Notes: generated from the letters alone by a model not told the origin. A stretch of 64,000 nt of DNA from Hemibagrus wyckioides (GCF_019097595.1 NC_080710.1:16798780-16862779), one strand, 5' to 3'. Shown: positions 48,921 through 61,979, counted from the first letter of the stretch. Numbers and translations: made by a program.

Positions 48921-48948
48921 GACATAACCTTGTTCACAGTCCACAATA

Positions 48949-48950
<2 letters not shown>

Positions 48951-48980
<30 letters not shown>
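48951..48980. repeat. (GA)n microsatellite
   Basis: Fifteen units. A CT/CTGT-rich patch lies at 48627-48660. Confidence 0.9.
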
Positions 48981-48984
<4 letters not shown>

Positions 48985-49556
48985 AAACAAAGAATTATCA
49001 AATATGAGTAAAAAGTGATTAGAATTCCAGTAAAATATAAGTGACCGGCATTCCTTTGTCTTTTATATATGCCAGACTGCTTGTAAATGGAGTCATTAGG
49101 TTAACGCATAATTAGTAAAACAACAAAAAAATGCAATGGTTTTTAATATTACTCATAAAATTTTAAAGTCTACATTCAGCTAAGATGCCCTCCATATCAC
49201 GACAACATCTTAGGATCACAAGCTCATATAAACAGAGCAGATCCAAGCATAGCTGAAGATGAGTGAGAATTGGCCTTGAAATGAAGAGTGTTGTGACTAG
49301 ACATAAACACAACTGCTGTGCTGTGTCTGTCCGAACAAAGCAAACTCATTCTGTTTTTTGGGAGACAGCAGTGCCAGGGTGTGTGTGTCTGTCCTCACAC
49401 ATGCGTTAGCATATTTAGCAATATCCATTTTAAAAGTAAAATTAAGGTAAAGATGAATTATGGCAATTAAGGAGATTGGATCTGAATCGTTACAGCTGCA
49501 ATGCTAGCAATGTCAATTACTCAAAAACACTGCAATGTATACCATAGATTTTTCTT

Positions 49557-49580
49557 GAGAGAGAGAGAGTGAGAGCAAGA

Positions 49581-49617
<37 letters not shown>
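49557..49617. repeat. (GA)n microsatellite
   Basis: GA units with a few GT and AAAG breaks. Confidence 0.9.
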
Positions 49618-49620
<3 letters not shown>

Positions 49621-49842
49621 AATAATTGACCAAAGTACTCTGTGCAATTTGCTAATTACCAGGGGAACCTAACTGGGTCTCCTTGTGGATTTGTGTCTGT
49701 GGCATCCCCCACCACATGGATCAGCTGTGTAGCTGTAGTTTATTAGAAAGGTGTAGTCAGTGCTAATTTATGCTGATTCATCTGACAGCATCTGTGCTGA
49801 CACAGAGGGGTTCTGGCTAGTAGTATCATCTGCCATCATTTA

Positions 49843-49895
<53 letters not shown>

Positions 49896-50016
49896 CATAT
49901 GTGTGTGGGTGTGTGTGTGTGCATGTGGGTGTTGTCCCTACAGCAAGAAAATCCACATATATACACACACATACACACAAACACTATATATATAAATATA
50001 TACATATATGTGCATA

Positions 50017-50047
<31 letters not shown>

Positions 50048-50083
50048 ATACTAATAACTAATAGTCCCTACAGCAAGAAAATC
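49843..50083. repeat. (AT)n and (GT)n cluster with a duplicated 20-bp word
   Basis: (AT)n at 49843-49889, (GT)n at 49901-49920, CA/TA repeats, then (GT)n at 50017-50042. The 20-mer GTCCCTACAGCAAGAAAATC occurs at 49934-49953 and again at 50064-50083, 130 bp apart, pointing to a segmental tandem duplication within the cluster. Confidence 0.9.
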
Positions 50084-50364
50084 TTCTATGTGAAACAGAA
50101 CATATAAAACTACGAAGATTGCATAAAAAAACAAGCTATTAAAAAGGATCAGCAAAGCTTTAACCAAAAATATAAGACTGCAGATAGAGAACCTAATTTT
50201 CTTCTCTGCCTGCATGACATCCTCACGCCCACTCATGTGCATACTCACCAGCCCAATAATCTTTGTTATTTATTTATTTCAATGTGGAGATATTTATTAA
50301 TATATTTTCACTTGCACTCTAGTTAGATTAGGTCTAATATGGCCCCTTCAGTAACCCTGGGCTT

Positions 50365-50530
50365 TATTTGCACCATGTAAATCTCATCAGCCATTCAGGG
50401 CCATTCCTAATATGCTTAGACAGCTGAGAGTCATGTATTATTCATGAGCTCAGAAAATTCTTCATATAACCAGATCCCTATTCTGGATGAGGTAATATGT
50501 GATGTGGCGACATCCAGGGATCATCTATAT
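50365..50530. promoter_or_regulatory. Candidate enhancer/CNE
   Basis: CTAATATGC, GACAGCTGAGAG (E-box CAGCTG), GTATTATTCATGAG and GATGTGGCGACATC (imperfect palindrome). Confidence 0.35.
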
Positions 50531-51179
50531 TCTGAAAATAATGAGGTGGCTTGTATACTTTGCAAAATGTAATCCATTATGATTACAGAAACATCAAACC
50601 TTCCCAATTCCATGTATTATTCAAAAGATTTGAGGGTGTTTCATTGCTAATACTAAATTACTATCGTAGACCATGTAGTCAAATGTCTTCTTCCAGCTTT
50701 ACTCATTATTCATCTATTGTTTATATGGTAAGTGTGATAGGACAAAAAACAGGCAGTGGACTGTAGCTGATGATGAACGATTCACAACTGCAGCAGTAGG
50801 CCTGTTATTTTTACCCATTTGATTGCGGAGTACTCATTATAAATTGTCTTTATGAAACATGCTTAATATTATGTTGCAGATAATTAATGCGAGACATTCC
50901 ACAATTACCAATCATCTTCCATTCATGAAATGTAAATAAAATAGTAAAGAAACCATTTTGTTGTTGGGTTTTTCTTTTAAAAGGAATAGATTGTGTGAGG
51001 TTGTACAAATGAAATTGGAAAATAAACTGGGTGAGGTTAGGCCATGGACAAAAATCTGAGTCAGTCTGCTATGCCACTGTTATGAGTCACTCTGCACAGA
51101 AGAAGCTGTGAATGTTTTTCAGTTTGTTCTTTTGTGATCTTTGGCTTGCCGATGCCCTAGAGGAAGAGGAGGTTGTCAG

Positions 51180-51425
51180 GCATATTCATGAAAAGAGTAG
51201 TGAGGAAGAGGAAGTGGATGCTGGTCAGGGACGAGTCTTCACTGATGAGTGGAATGCATTGGTCTCAGATGGCACGCTAATTGTTTGATTATACAGGTCT
51301 CCTCATTAATGAAGCTCCTCTCCTGCGTTTGGGAACATGGCGCGCCACTGAATTACCCGCACGACTCTCATGCTGGGAAAGCTGATCACTCATTAGTGGT
51401 GACTGAGCGACATAAACAAGCCAAG
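51180..51425. promoter_or_regulatory. Candidate enhancer/CNE
   Basis: GCATATTCATG, CGCTAATTGTTTGATTA, CTCATTAATGAAGC, GGCGCGCC and CATTAGTGGTGACTGAG. Confidence 0.45.
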
Positions 51426-52004
51426 AGTACAGTAACTACACAAACACATGCACACACATACACGCTCAAATTGCTTCCTTCATTCTTCACTGCATGCATA
51501 TATTGGACTGTGTGTAACTGTTTTGTGTTACTACCTATTTTTTTTTATTTTGCTTTTTTTAATTAAAATTATATTTTCTATTTGATAACACATGCAGACA
51601 CATACACTAAATATACCAATATACCCAAATTTCACCCGTACACTTACAAATGCCCCCCCCCACAAACACAAATTCATTCTGTAATATGGCTGTCACTTCA
51701 CCTACACACAAAATATTTCATTATTAAGAATGCATCTCCCCCCAAAATTATTATAAGTGGGTCTGATGCCATGGAAGCTTGATTCTCTCTTGATTTCGTT
51801 TGCTGACTTCTTTGTGATGCAGAACGAGAGTAGACTCAGTCTCTGCCAATGAGTGTGGAAGAAAACACAAGCAGCCTGGGGAGTAAGAAAGACAAAGAGC
51901 AAGAGAGGAGTGTCAGGGGAAAGAGAAAGAGGGAGAGATACGGGAGAGTGAGAAAGAGATAATAACAGGACATGACTGTTGCAATGAGACAAAAGTTAAT
52001 GAGG

Positions 52005-52115
52005 GCTGAAGACTGCGGCAGCAGCCGTCTATTCTTTGTGTGGCACACGCCACTCCCTTTGAGCCTCCTGGCCCTTTATTAACACCATAATACAGTGGGG
52101 GGCTTCAAGTGTTCA
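52005..52115. promoter_or_regulatory. Candidate CNE, small
   Basis: GCGGCAGCAGCCGTC, CTTTGTGTGGC and CCCTTTATTAACACC occur before a GA tract. Confidence 0.3.
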
Positions 52116-52959
52116 GCTGCAGAGATAGAGAGAGAGAGAGACAGAGAGAGAGTTGTAATTTGACAAGCCAGAAAGAAAGATCAACCTAAAAACAAAGAAG
52201 ACCATTGCCAGCTGTGCAGTCCCAGTTAGCACATTGTACTTTGACTACTGACTTCTATATTCTGATGCTATTCCTAGCAGCGCATACACACACTGTGGTG
52301 GTGATTTTGAGCTTACTGTCCATGTGCCCTCTTTTTAAGTCATTTCCCTTTATCTCATAGTCTATTTATGGCACAAAAACTTAAATGTCTCATATTTCTG
52401 ATCCATTATGTCCATTTTTAACCATTTTTAAAAAATATTCAGAACTATTTTAAAAATAACATTAAAGGTATGTTTAGAAGATTCAAAGATATTGGATATT
52501 ATTATAGCATATTGTTTTGCCCATGGTTTATCTTAATTCAAGATCAGGGAAAAAAAAAAAAATAAATAAAAATAATAATAATAATAATAAAATACATACA
52601 TACATACTTCACATAATACATACATACATATATTTAATCTATTATATACTATAAAACAATGGCTAAAAAATATTTTCAAAGCGTTATAACGTACATACCA
52701 TAATTTTCTCCTTATATGATTTTCCCCTAATGGAGTGGTAGACTTCAACAAGGCAAAAATAAATAGCTATATAAACTCAGTTGATTCACAGTAGTCATAT
52801 TCCATGAACTATTTAAAGAGGCTTCTCTAGTGAAGCATCAAATGGCAAAACAAGCCAGTGAGGACACTTTGCTTAGTATAACCTCTCTATCTTAGTCTTT
52901 ATATGGGTGAGCTGTGCATTAGTCCCAGATGCGGTGTGCTGATTTAGGGGGTTGTTGTT

Positions 52960-53110
52960 TTGTAATAAGCAAGCCTTTTAGACCTCCTGATGGCCGACTT
53001 ACCTACTCATATGGCCCCCCTCAGGTGTGCTGTCCCACTGTGCTGGGCAGAGACAGGTGTCCGAGAGGCCTCATACACGGTAATTAAAAGGCCATAATCA
53101 CAATTACCCT
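52960..53110. promoter_or_regulatory. Candidate enhancer/CNE
   Basis: CTCATATGGCCCCC (E-box CATATG), CTCAGGTGTGC, CGGTAATTAAAAGGCC and CATAATCACAATTAC. Strongly enhancer-like in composition. Confidence 0.45.
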
Positions 53111-53143
53111 TGCCTCATCTCTCTCTTTTCTAAGGGTCTATCA

Positions 53144-53258
53144 CTGTGTGTGTGTGTGTTTTGTGGGTGTGGGTGTGGGTGTGTGGTGTGTGCAAGTGTG
53201 TGATATTGGGTCATTACACACACAGACAGACTGATACACACACACACACACACACACC
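53144..53258. repeat. (GT)n ... (CA)n facing tracts
   Basis: GT/GGGTGT units at 53144-53200 and CA units at 53237-53258 could pair as an imperfect stem. Confidence 0.8.
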
Positions 53259-53926
53259 AGCTTGAGTATAACACAGAGACACCCGACAGATGCATGCTGG
53301 GAGCTTCATTACCCCTCAGACAAAAGGCAAGAGACAGTTAGCAGGAAGCTCATGAGTGTGTCCTGCAGAGGATATTAACAGCGACTGTGTTAGGGGCTTG
53401 AAGGTTTGAGAGGGGGAGAGAAAGATAATAGTGCCTGTGGTGTGGGCAGATTTCCTTCTAAATCATAGTGTCATGCAGATAATTGTTCTGATTAATCATC
53501 TTGTAGAAGTGTTACAAAATGTAAAAAATAAGGTAAGAATAAGGTAAGAAGTGATCATTTTTGCAATCATGCCAACCTCTCATAGGTGCATGATGCTGAC
53601 CTCTTAATCCATGTATAAAAAATACATGGGGGAAAATGAGTAGCTTGCAGCTGTAGAGAGCGAGCAAAACATGTTAGCTAACTAGTAGCTTTGTGGTCAG
53701 TGGAAAGAATATAGAAAAACTCAGGCAGCAAGAAAGCAGAAACCAGTTAAAAAAAAACAACAACAAAAAAAACAGAGAATGAAAGAGGATGTGAAAAACA
53801 CTGTCACTGCTCAACTGACCACTTCCATATCTGGCACAAGTATGGCACAATTTCACAGTCACTCTCAATATTTAATAAGCTATACCAAATACTAGCTGTA
53901 TGAACAGACCACCTAGCTGGGCTAGA

Positions 53927-54182
53927 TACACTTTATGGCCATAAGTTTGTGGACACCTGACCATAACACCTGAATGTGCCATATCAGATTTGGTTAAATC
54001 CCTGTGGCAATTATAATAACCTCCTCTCTTCTTGGACGGCATGGGGCATTTAACATGTTTGTGCTGGAACATGTTCTGGTCCTTTAATTCAAGTGAAGGC
54101 ACACTGTAAAGCAACAGCTTAAAATTCTTATGATATATGTCTTCAATTCAGGTGTTCAAAAACCTTTGGCCATATAGAGCTT
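53927..54182 (-). mobile_element. Tc1-like deletion derivative, family C (256 bp, both ends)
   Basis: The left end is TACACTTTATGGCCATAAGT then TTGTGGACACCTGACCAT; the right end is CAGGTGTTCAAAAACCTTTG then GCCATATAG. Inside, the minus strand keeps GAGGAGGTTATTATAA and the stretch around CAGCACAAAC that derive from the transposase gene and its 3' flank. Most of the gene is deleted, so the copy is non-autonomous. Confidence 0.8.
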
Positions 54183-55139
54183 CATTAACAAACTACCACT
54201 AGTCCATTACTCACTAGTCTATTTGTACTATAGCACAGTATTTATGGGAGATAAGGGGACATTGTCTTGGACTGTTACAGGTACACAGTTTACCTTGGTT
54301 TTAAGTAATCAGTTCATTGCAAACATCCATTAGGAATATGTGGCTTTCTGCTTGCAGTAATGTTACATTAGACAAGTCTTTATACATTTTTGCTTTTTCA
54401 TCTTTTGTGTATGATGACTAAATGATAGGATGAATGCAAACCAAAAAATATGTACAGAAGCCAAATTACTATATAGGGCTTGAAAATGTGGGTTATTAAA
54501 ACTTAAGAGGAAAGAAAGAAAGATCTGTATTTAAGAGATCCTCATACTAACAATCAAGACACAGGGTTGCTGTTTTTTCTTTTTCATTTCGAGCCATCTA
54601 ATTTTAGTAATGAACAAACATGTCAGTTCATCTTTGTAGATTAAAAAGGAGCTTCCAAAGGTCTCTGAATTGATAAAGATAATATTGTCTGTTTAAGGAA
54701 CATTACAAAAATTTTATTCTCTGCAACATATTTAAAATGATTGACAGGAGTGGGTCTGTGATATGTTTATTCCAATGAGATGGAAATTTACTACACACAC
54801 CTTGGTAAGTTACTTTAAATTAATGAATTACCAAGCTCATTAGATCCCGAATCCTGCTTTCTTTCTCTGCACTCTATTAACATACAGTAATTACATAGTT
54901 ATTTTTATTCCTGTAGACCAAAAACATCATGAAAGATTGAAATTAGATAATATCTAAGATCATAGCTAGGAATAAAGTTTTTGCAATGTTATTTAGAAGT
55001 TACATAGTTAATTGCATTGCAGCTAGAACAGAATGCTGATAAATAACTGCAAATGCTAGTTTTGTTAGTATGGATTGAATGATGGCCTGGGGAAATTGTA
55101 ATATTTTACAAGCTAAAATACATCACAAAGCTAAATTAG

Positions 55140-55375
55140 AATGACCTCTCTGTCACCATTTCCCATAATTAAATCTCTCCTGTAATCATCCGTTTGTGAA
55201 TTCCATATGAGCGTCTAGCAATTTGTAATTTAAAAAAATAAGCACTGCAGCCACAAATGTCTATGAAATTAAAAAAAAAAGGTAAGAGGAGGCAGCGGTG
55301 CCAAATAATTAGCTCGCTCATATGGAAGTTGGTTGGACTGACATCTTTAATTAGACTGTTTTTCTAAAAATATCA
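55140..55375. promoter_or_regulatory. Candidate enhancer/CNE framed by a 13-bp inverted repeat
   Basis: TTCCATATGAGCG (55201-55213) and its exact reverse complement CGCTCATATGGAA (55315-55327) enclose 101 bp. The block also has TGTAATCATCC, GCAATTTGTAATTT and ATAATTAGC. Confidence 0.45.
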
Positions 55376-55429
55376 CACCTATGTGTCTTTAAAATGTCTA
55401 TTAATATTCAGATATTCATCTCAACTCAG

Positions 55430-55710
55430 TTTGATTTATAGAGCAAAGTGCTTCACAATTAGGAAACTTGTAAAATGACAAGTACCATAAACACATATTA
55501 GTAACATTATAAACTCCGATAAAACTATAGCAGTTCATAGTATACAGATGCGTTTTCAGCTGAGATTTAAAAATCTCCAGTAGCAAATAAAATGTAAAGG
55601 GGAAGATAATTTTATAATTTAGAAGCACATTGTTTCATTTCACTGTGTACTGCATCAGCTATGTATGGTTGAAGTGACAATAAAGCTTCTTTGACTTTTG
55701 ACTTGACTTT
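55430..55710 (+). mobile_element. Composite of fish repeat fragments, LINE-type tail at the end
   Basis: TATGGTTGAAGTGACAATAA then AGCTTCTTTGACTT, at about 55660-55700, is a 3' tail often seen on fish non-LTR elements. Before it, AGCAAAGTGCTTCACAATTA and GAGATTTAAAAATCTCCAGT resemble another dispersed repeat. Families are not certain. Confidence 0.4.
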
Positions 55711-57049
55711 GAAATACAGAGAATCTCTGCTCAGCACTGACTCAGAGGCCTTTTATGGTGCTTTCTCTGCATGTTGCTGGTTTCAACCAAACCAAAATGA
55801 AGTGAAGAAGCAGTCAGTGCAGACAGTGTAGTAGCTCAGTGCAATAGAATGTAATATTGATTCCCATGTTCTATTAAGAAGTGAAACACAGGTGTGATTC
55901 AGGGAGATAATATGCCTCACAATATATCTCAAAATATTGGAGGGGGGCACATCTCAGGGAGGGCAGAATGACTTCTTGACATACTGTTACAGTCCCTCAC
56001 CAGTAACAATGATAACTCTGTATTTGGGTTTGAAAAATCCTATGTGTTTTACTTCATGTCAACAAGCAGAGCAAGCATTAGAGGTGTAGGGCACTGAGCA
56101 GTGCATAATGAGCTGTTACTAATATTACTAATGACTAATTTTCCTCATTGCTTTCCACATGAATGCTGTCCAACAGGAGGAAGAGTGTGTTTGACTCTTG
56201 TACATTTATAGGAATTTACACAAATACGATAAGATACGAATGGATAAAGTAGTAGTCAGGGATGAGATTAGCTTTATTTAAAAAATATTTTTGAAAATGA
56301 CCCCATTCATATGAATTCTAACAAAAATAATATGTTATATAAATAACATGAGTCATTAGATGGCCCATGAATTTGCTTTTTAATTGTACTGTTTTTGCTT
56401 TGGTTAGTGTGATGAATAGTTAAAATTGCATATCCTGAACCATATTGTAATGCATAAAGATATACCATTAGTCAAGACCGGTTCATCTATTACATTGTTC
56501 TGTTTGTTACACAGTTTTGATTGTTCAGAAGATTAATTTTTTATAACAGCACAACTCTGACAGTAGTCCTACCTGCAAGAAAAATCACATATACATATTT
56601 TTTTATATTAATGCTCTTTTTCTACTGCTATTCACAGGGACTTGTATGGCAGCCAACCCTCATTGTTAAATGCAATTTTTATTTAACAAAGAAAATAATC
56701 TATAATTCTATTTTAATTATAATATAACCAGCAAGAAGCTATGATCAAGAGTAATTGTTTATTTTACATGGAAGTAGACTACAGTGTCAGAGCTGTGTAA
56801 AAAAAAAAAAAAAGACAAATGTGATGTTGTTTCTTTAAACTTCCTGGCACCGGGAATGTTTTCAAGAGGGAGAAGAAAAAGAGAGAAATGAACCTTGCGT
56901 AAAGATCAGCAGTTTATAGCTGCTATGTTTGCAGGGATTCATTTGTTTTGTGGATGTTTCACAACATTGGGCCTATATGTAACTAGGAATGCAATAAAAA
57001 CCATTAGATGTTCTTTTAAAAAATGTAGTCATTGGCATGTAGCTATGGT

Positions 57050-57500
57050 ACAAGACAAATATAACACTCGGGGGCAGGGAAAATTGGAGAATAATCAACT
57101 CCAGGGTAACAGCCCCTTGTGTCAGTCCACTCCATTATGGATTATTCCCCTCTAGGCCTAACCACACATCATTTTGTTTGTTATTATTTACTTGAATTCT
57201 TTGCACTCATTCTTAGACACTCAGAAAGAACTGGCACATAATCTTTATTAGTTCAGCCAAAATGAATGCTATTTTTCAGCATTTCTGTTAGCTCAGTATG
57301 GATTATGTTATCTCAGTATTCAGTTTGTGACCTTTATTTTGCTGTGTAGTCCTGCTCCATTATCCGCACTGGAGTTCTATTCAGGTGACAATTGTTCAGA
57401 GAGCTTTCTGTCTCCAGCTGCAGCATTGTCTTCTGCTGTTTGCATAATTGAGATGTGTTTATGTGTTGAGCTGATTGGATGAATTCATTTTACAAGGGCC
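57050..57500. promoter_or_regulatory. Candidate enhancer/CNE pair
   Basis: 57050-57165 has GAGAATAATCAACTCC and ATGGATTATTCCCC (BICOID-class GGATTA). 57340-57500 has CAATTGTTCAGAG and GCATAATTGAGATG. Confidence 0.35.
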
Positions 57501-58359
57501 ACTTTCCATTAAGTGATCTAAAACCCTTTAACCCACAAACAGCACACACTCCTGGAAGGATTAGTTTGTTAACCAATATGTTCTATTATTGTTGTTGCTC
57601 AACACTTCTCACAGCGCTCCTCACTTTCTCTCAAGCACATGGGTGTTTGCTTGTGTGATATTCAACAGCTTCCTTGCTCTACTCTACTGTAGTCTGTGCT
57701 AGGCTAATGCAACCCGGCATTAGCATAGTGTTTGATGTTGAGTTTTAAGATGGTTAGTTGCTCTGGGTTTCACAACTGTGTCGAGTGTTTGTACCCTCTA
57801 TTTACTTCAGCCAACACATCAAACAATACACAGTCACTGCAACGCTTATGGCTGGCAAACCAGAGAGCACTACTCCTCAGCAGTGTTCAGCGGGGTAGCT
57901 TTACAATGTCGTAAAACCAGACACAGATAAACGTCAGGAAAATGGACTGTGACAAAAATCCTCCACTGCCTCCTCATTGCAAACAAAAAAAGAAGCACAC
58001 AACCAAATGTGAAATTTATTCTTATACTTTATTTGTTTATCAGTTTGCTCACTGCTCCTTTTTCTCCTTTTCCTCTCAGGGGCAGATAAAAGAGCCATCG
58101 CATACATGGACAAGCCAGACCTGATGAATACAGAAGCAGAGCAGGAGAAGAGGGGAGGAGAGGAGGAGCGAGGGACAGAGAGGGGAAGGTGGAGATTAGA
58201 GGGGTGAAAAGAGAGAAGGAGCTCTCTGGGACAGAGGAGATAAGAGAGAAAAGGTGAACAGGAGCACTTGTCACTGCAGATGCTAGTCTCGATTTGCTTG
58301 AGAGGGAAGGAGCACTGCAGAGAGATGGAGGGGGAGAGAGAGAGAAAGAGAGAGAAGGT

Positions 58360-58530
58360 GGTATGGAATGACCTAGAACACCACGCTCCACCTGATTACA
58401 GACAAGACTATGTCTATCCGCAGAGCTTTGCATTGTGTGGTGGAACTGCAATGGGGGAATTTCTGCCTGAATTGGATATGAGGAACTATGGAGTTTATAG
58501 AGTTCAAGATGCCATGAGTTCCTGCCATTT
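58360..58530. promoter_or_regulatory. Candidate CNE
   Basis: CCACCTGATTACAGAC and CTTTGCATTGTG, with an open + frame of about 60 codons that I do not recognise. Confidence 0.3.
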
Positions 58531-58754
58531 CTATTTAATCTACATTTCTACATTTACACCTTTGTGTATCCATGTGTGTGTTTGTGTGTGTGCAGATTTC
58601 ATATCAGTTGAGTCCCGCTTTTAGTTTGACAAGTTGTCATTATAGCATGGAGTGACAGTCATGCCCTTTTGATAGGAGAAGCAGTGGAAAGGTCTTCCGT
58701 TAGAGGTTGATGTGTGTCAATCACTTATAGGAGAATGCTGTCAGAGCATTTGGA

Positions 58755-58818
58755 CCACACACACACACACAAACACACACACATACACACACACACACAT
58801 ACAAAAACACACACACAG
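58755..58818. repeat. (CA)n imperfect microsatellite
   Basis: CA units with AAAC and ATAC breaks. Confidence 0.9.
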
Positions 58819-58949
58819 ATAATGCTCCAAATATCAGGTGAGAGGACAGAGTGCTGGCAGAAAGGAGATTGCTTGACCTTATTGTTTGCTTTCATCTCGT
58901 CTTTGTTCTTCACAAATAAAGGTTTTTTAATAAACTGAAAAGGTCCTGC

Positions 58950-59570
58950 GCTACAGCCCAGGGAGCTGGAGAAAGGAGGCAGTGAGGTATGGCACAATGT
59001 GGCAGTGCAGAAAGGAGCAGCTCATCAGAAAATAACAAAGGTGCAAGTTAAAGATAAGGCGGCTGTCCAAGATTAATCCTGACGCCTTGATTGTTTTCTT
59101 TAATACCAGTCTTGCCACAGCAAGCGATAAGTTTGCTGAGTAATTTAAGCTTTTTTTTGGAAGGAGCGAAGGGATGGTGCAGGGAATAATATTCAGGTGT
59201 GCCTGGTAATTGATTTTCTCTTTTTTTTTTTCGCTCTCTTGCTCATGCTTTTGGTGAAATAAAAAGAAAGGCAAAGTGCTTTTTGTTCCACTTTCTTCTT
59301 CTCTTTTTTACACCCCTCACATTTCCCCTCAAGGATTAATAAACGTGCTTTATTCAAGACTTTAAAGGAGAGCTTGTTCCTCTGAAAGCTTCTTTATGTA
59401 GGCCGGTTAAGGTTTTATGCCGATTTTAAATCAGAGGATGGCAGACTACTGTCATATTCGCTTGATTTAAATTTAGGAAAGGTATAATAAAAGGCTGATG
59501 TGCGGTCTGAAAAGCTGATAATAGATTCAAATTTTTTACATTTAAATTCAAAACTGGAAGATGTAAATAA
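58950..59570. promoter_or_regulatory. Candidate enhancer/CNE, long
   Basis: AATAACAAAGGTGCAAG, CCAAGATTAATCCTGACG, CTTGATTGTTTTC, GGTAATTGATTTTC, GGATTAATAAACGTGC and GCTTGATTTAAATTTAG. More than 600 bp free of transposons, broken only by a short T run. Confidence 0.5.
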
Positions 59571-60309
59571 GGCAGGACAAAAGTAGCCCATTGAGGTGAC
59601 AATGCTTATCTATAAATTATCCGCCAGTTTAAATGGCTTTAATTCATTCCTTATACGTATTTGTCTTGAATGTAGAACATTTGAAGTTCACCACTGACGA
59701 GTCCTGAAACTAAATTTAAGAGTGTACACACACTTTCAATGTCCTATGTTCATGCCTGATTTTCACTTGTGTTTCACTTGTGTATCTTAATGAGAAGAAG
59801 GACTATTATCACATTAAACAGTTAACTAGACCTATTCTATGTCATGCTCTGGCATTGCAGAACTTTGCTATCACAACTCCAAACTCTGCAATTAGGTCAA
59901 CTAAATTCTTGTAGTTGAATTAATATGTCTATATTAACTGTAGAAAACACACACAGGACTGGATAGAGCATCACCATGCACAATATAAAGAGGCCACATA
60001 AAATATATATTTTTACTGAACAGAATTAATAATGTTGTCTCTGCTGGACACATTTTCCCTGTAAGTCTATGTCCAGTAAGTTTTTTTCCCTTTCTTGTAC
60101 TATAATATTTGTGATTCTCCCCTCCCCTTTTTTGTGTTTTAGGTGTCCCTCCATAAAATAACATACTAGGGTAGGGATTTATTTCCAAAGGTCATTACAA
60201 TTAGTCTATCATTTGTGGGGGGTTTTTTCAGTGAAAGCAAAAGATGGTGGTTAGAAGATTGGGCCATATACTGCAAAATCATTGTTTTGTCCTCTGTGCC
60301 TCTTTTGTA

Positions 60310-60435
60310 AGTGGACCTCAGGCCTTATATGAAGACATTAAGATTACCTGCAGGAGAATGGAAAAGACATTTTGGAGGGGGAGAAAGCCTATCAAAATCG
60401 ATATCGGACAATATCTATTGTGCACAGCATCATTC
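60310..60435. promoter_or_regulatory. Candidate CNE, small
   Basis: GACATTAAGATTACCTGCAG and ATCGATATCGGACAATATC (SOX-like GACAAT). Confidence 0.3.
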
Positions 60436-60713
60436 TGTAGCCCAGTATAGCCAGTGGTGATGATGAGCCAGATTACATTCCCTGTAGTACACTGAATGCT
60501 GCTTTCACCATTGTCACCTTTTACAGAAATTGTGCTCCAGCAAATGGCACACTACAATGCTGCAAATTGTAGGTACAATAAGTAATGGCCAAAACAATAT
60601 GTTTTGCTCTGAAGTGTGACTAATTCACAGACTGCTTTCACAGGTGCATTATTCAGAACAATGATTATGTACATGTTCTTTAGTTAAAGAAGGAAAATGC
60701 TAGACATTTTGTA

Positions 60714-60770
60714 GTGTGCGTGTGTGTGTGCATGTGTGTGTGTGTGCGTGCGTGCGTGTGTGTGTGTGCA
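60714..60770. repeat. (GT)n/(GTGC) imperfect microsatellite
   Basis: GT units with GCAT and GCGT breaks. Confidence 0.9.
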
Positions 60771-60969
60771 GGTTCTGTAAGTGTTCTACAGATGTTCTGC
60801 ACTGTTTTGTTTATCACCATTCATTTCCTGACTTCCTGTTGCCCATTTGCACAGCCTCACTGCAGTGTACTTGGAGCAGATGGCAAGGGACTGAGGCACC
60901 ATTGCAGCAGAAACTGTGTTTAATTGCTTTAAGTAAATCGATATGAAGCAGCAGCACCCAACGATTCCA

Positions 60970-61060
60970 CACCATCAGAATCTCATTGCAATTACTGTAT
61001 TGATTGGCCAGAGCTAATTGAAGGCTTTATTACTGAAAAGTTCACAAAGGTACAGAGTTG
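60970..61060. promoter_or_regulatory. Candidate CNE, small
   Basis: CTCATTGCAATTACTG, TTGATTGGCC (CCAAT in reverse), GCTAATTGAAGGC and CTTTATTACTG. Confidence 0.35.
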
Positions 61061-61979
61061 GGTGGCTGTGCAGGTGAGTTGTCGCAAAATGAGATTTACG
61101 CTTACAAATCAGATCACCAGTGGTTGACATTATAGAAACAGAATAGTCATTCCATTTTCCATTTCTATGACTGAACATTTCTGTGGCTGAAATTTGGGTG
61201 GAATAAACCATGGCAGGTGGTAAACAAGCCATAATGATCATATACTATATTATGAATAAAATAATAAAAGGGCTCTTATAGATAGAAATATCTGAGTGTA
61301 ATGTGGTTTAGAGGATTTGATGAGCACATTTTAGATAGATGTACACAGAGGGGATAAACTAATAGACACCCCAGGCAGTATGTGATCACGAATAAGTGCT
61401 TATAGTTAAATGTAAATAAAAAATGATCACTTAGATATTGTCTTTAAAAAACGCATAGTATTGAGGAAATAACTGATGCTCTATAAAAAGGCATCCACTT
61501 ATATAGATCAGTATAAAATAATTAGTCTTAATATGAATAAAGCATGTTGGTTCGTGTGACTGGAGATGAGAATGTTGCATTACTTTAAAATCTGCTCAGA
61601 AGTTATTTCACAACAAATATTCAACCTAGCATTCAGCTTGGGTGGTAGCCTGTGGAGTTTGGAAATCTTACTTGCTCACTGTCTTCAAGGTTGTGAAGGC
61701 AGCAGTCATTGCTTGTATTCATTATTTTCCATGAGTTTCAGTTTAAAAGTGACCTTTCTGGCTCTCCCCATTGAGGCATATCCCCTCAATGAATAATAAG
61801 GGCACCAGACACATTAATTAGGCTCTCTATTTAGATAAATGTCTGCAAGCAAATGTGAGGCTGTTCACAATATTTCACAGAAAAAAAAAAAAATCTAATT
61901 CACATTTTCATTTGGAGAAAATGCCACATCAATATTAGTATGTACCATGTCTTCTATCCTCTATCTTCTTTTTTTCTTC

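Noticed and set aside
53872..54114. 80-codon minus-strand ORF
   Set aside because: It is chance translation across the Tc1 deletion derivative.
58060..58125. Exon after the acceptor-like tract CCTTTTCCTCTCAG
   Set aside because: Only a short frame follows before a stop, with no recognisable peptide and no partner exon.
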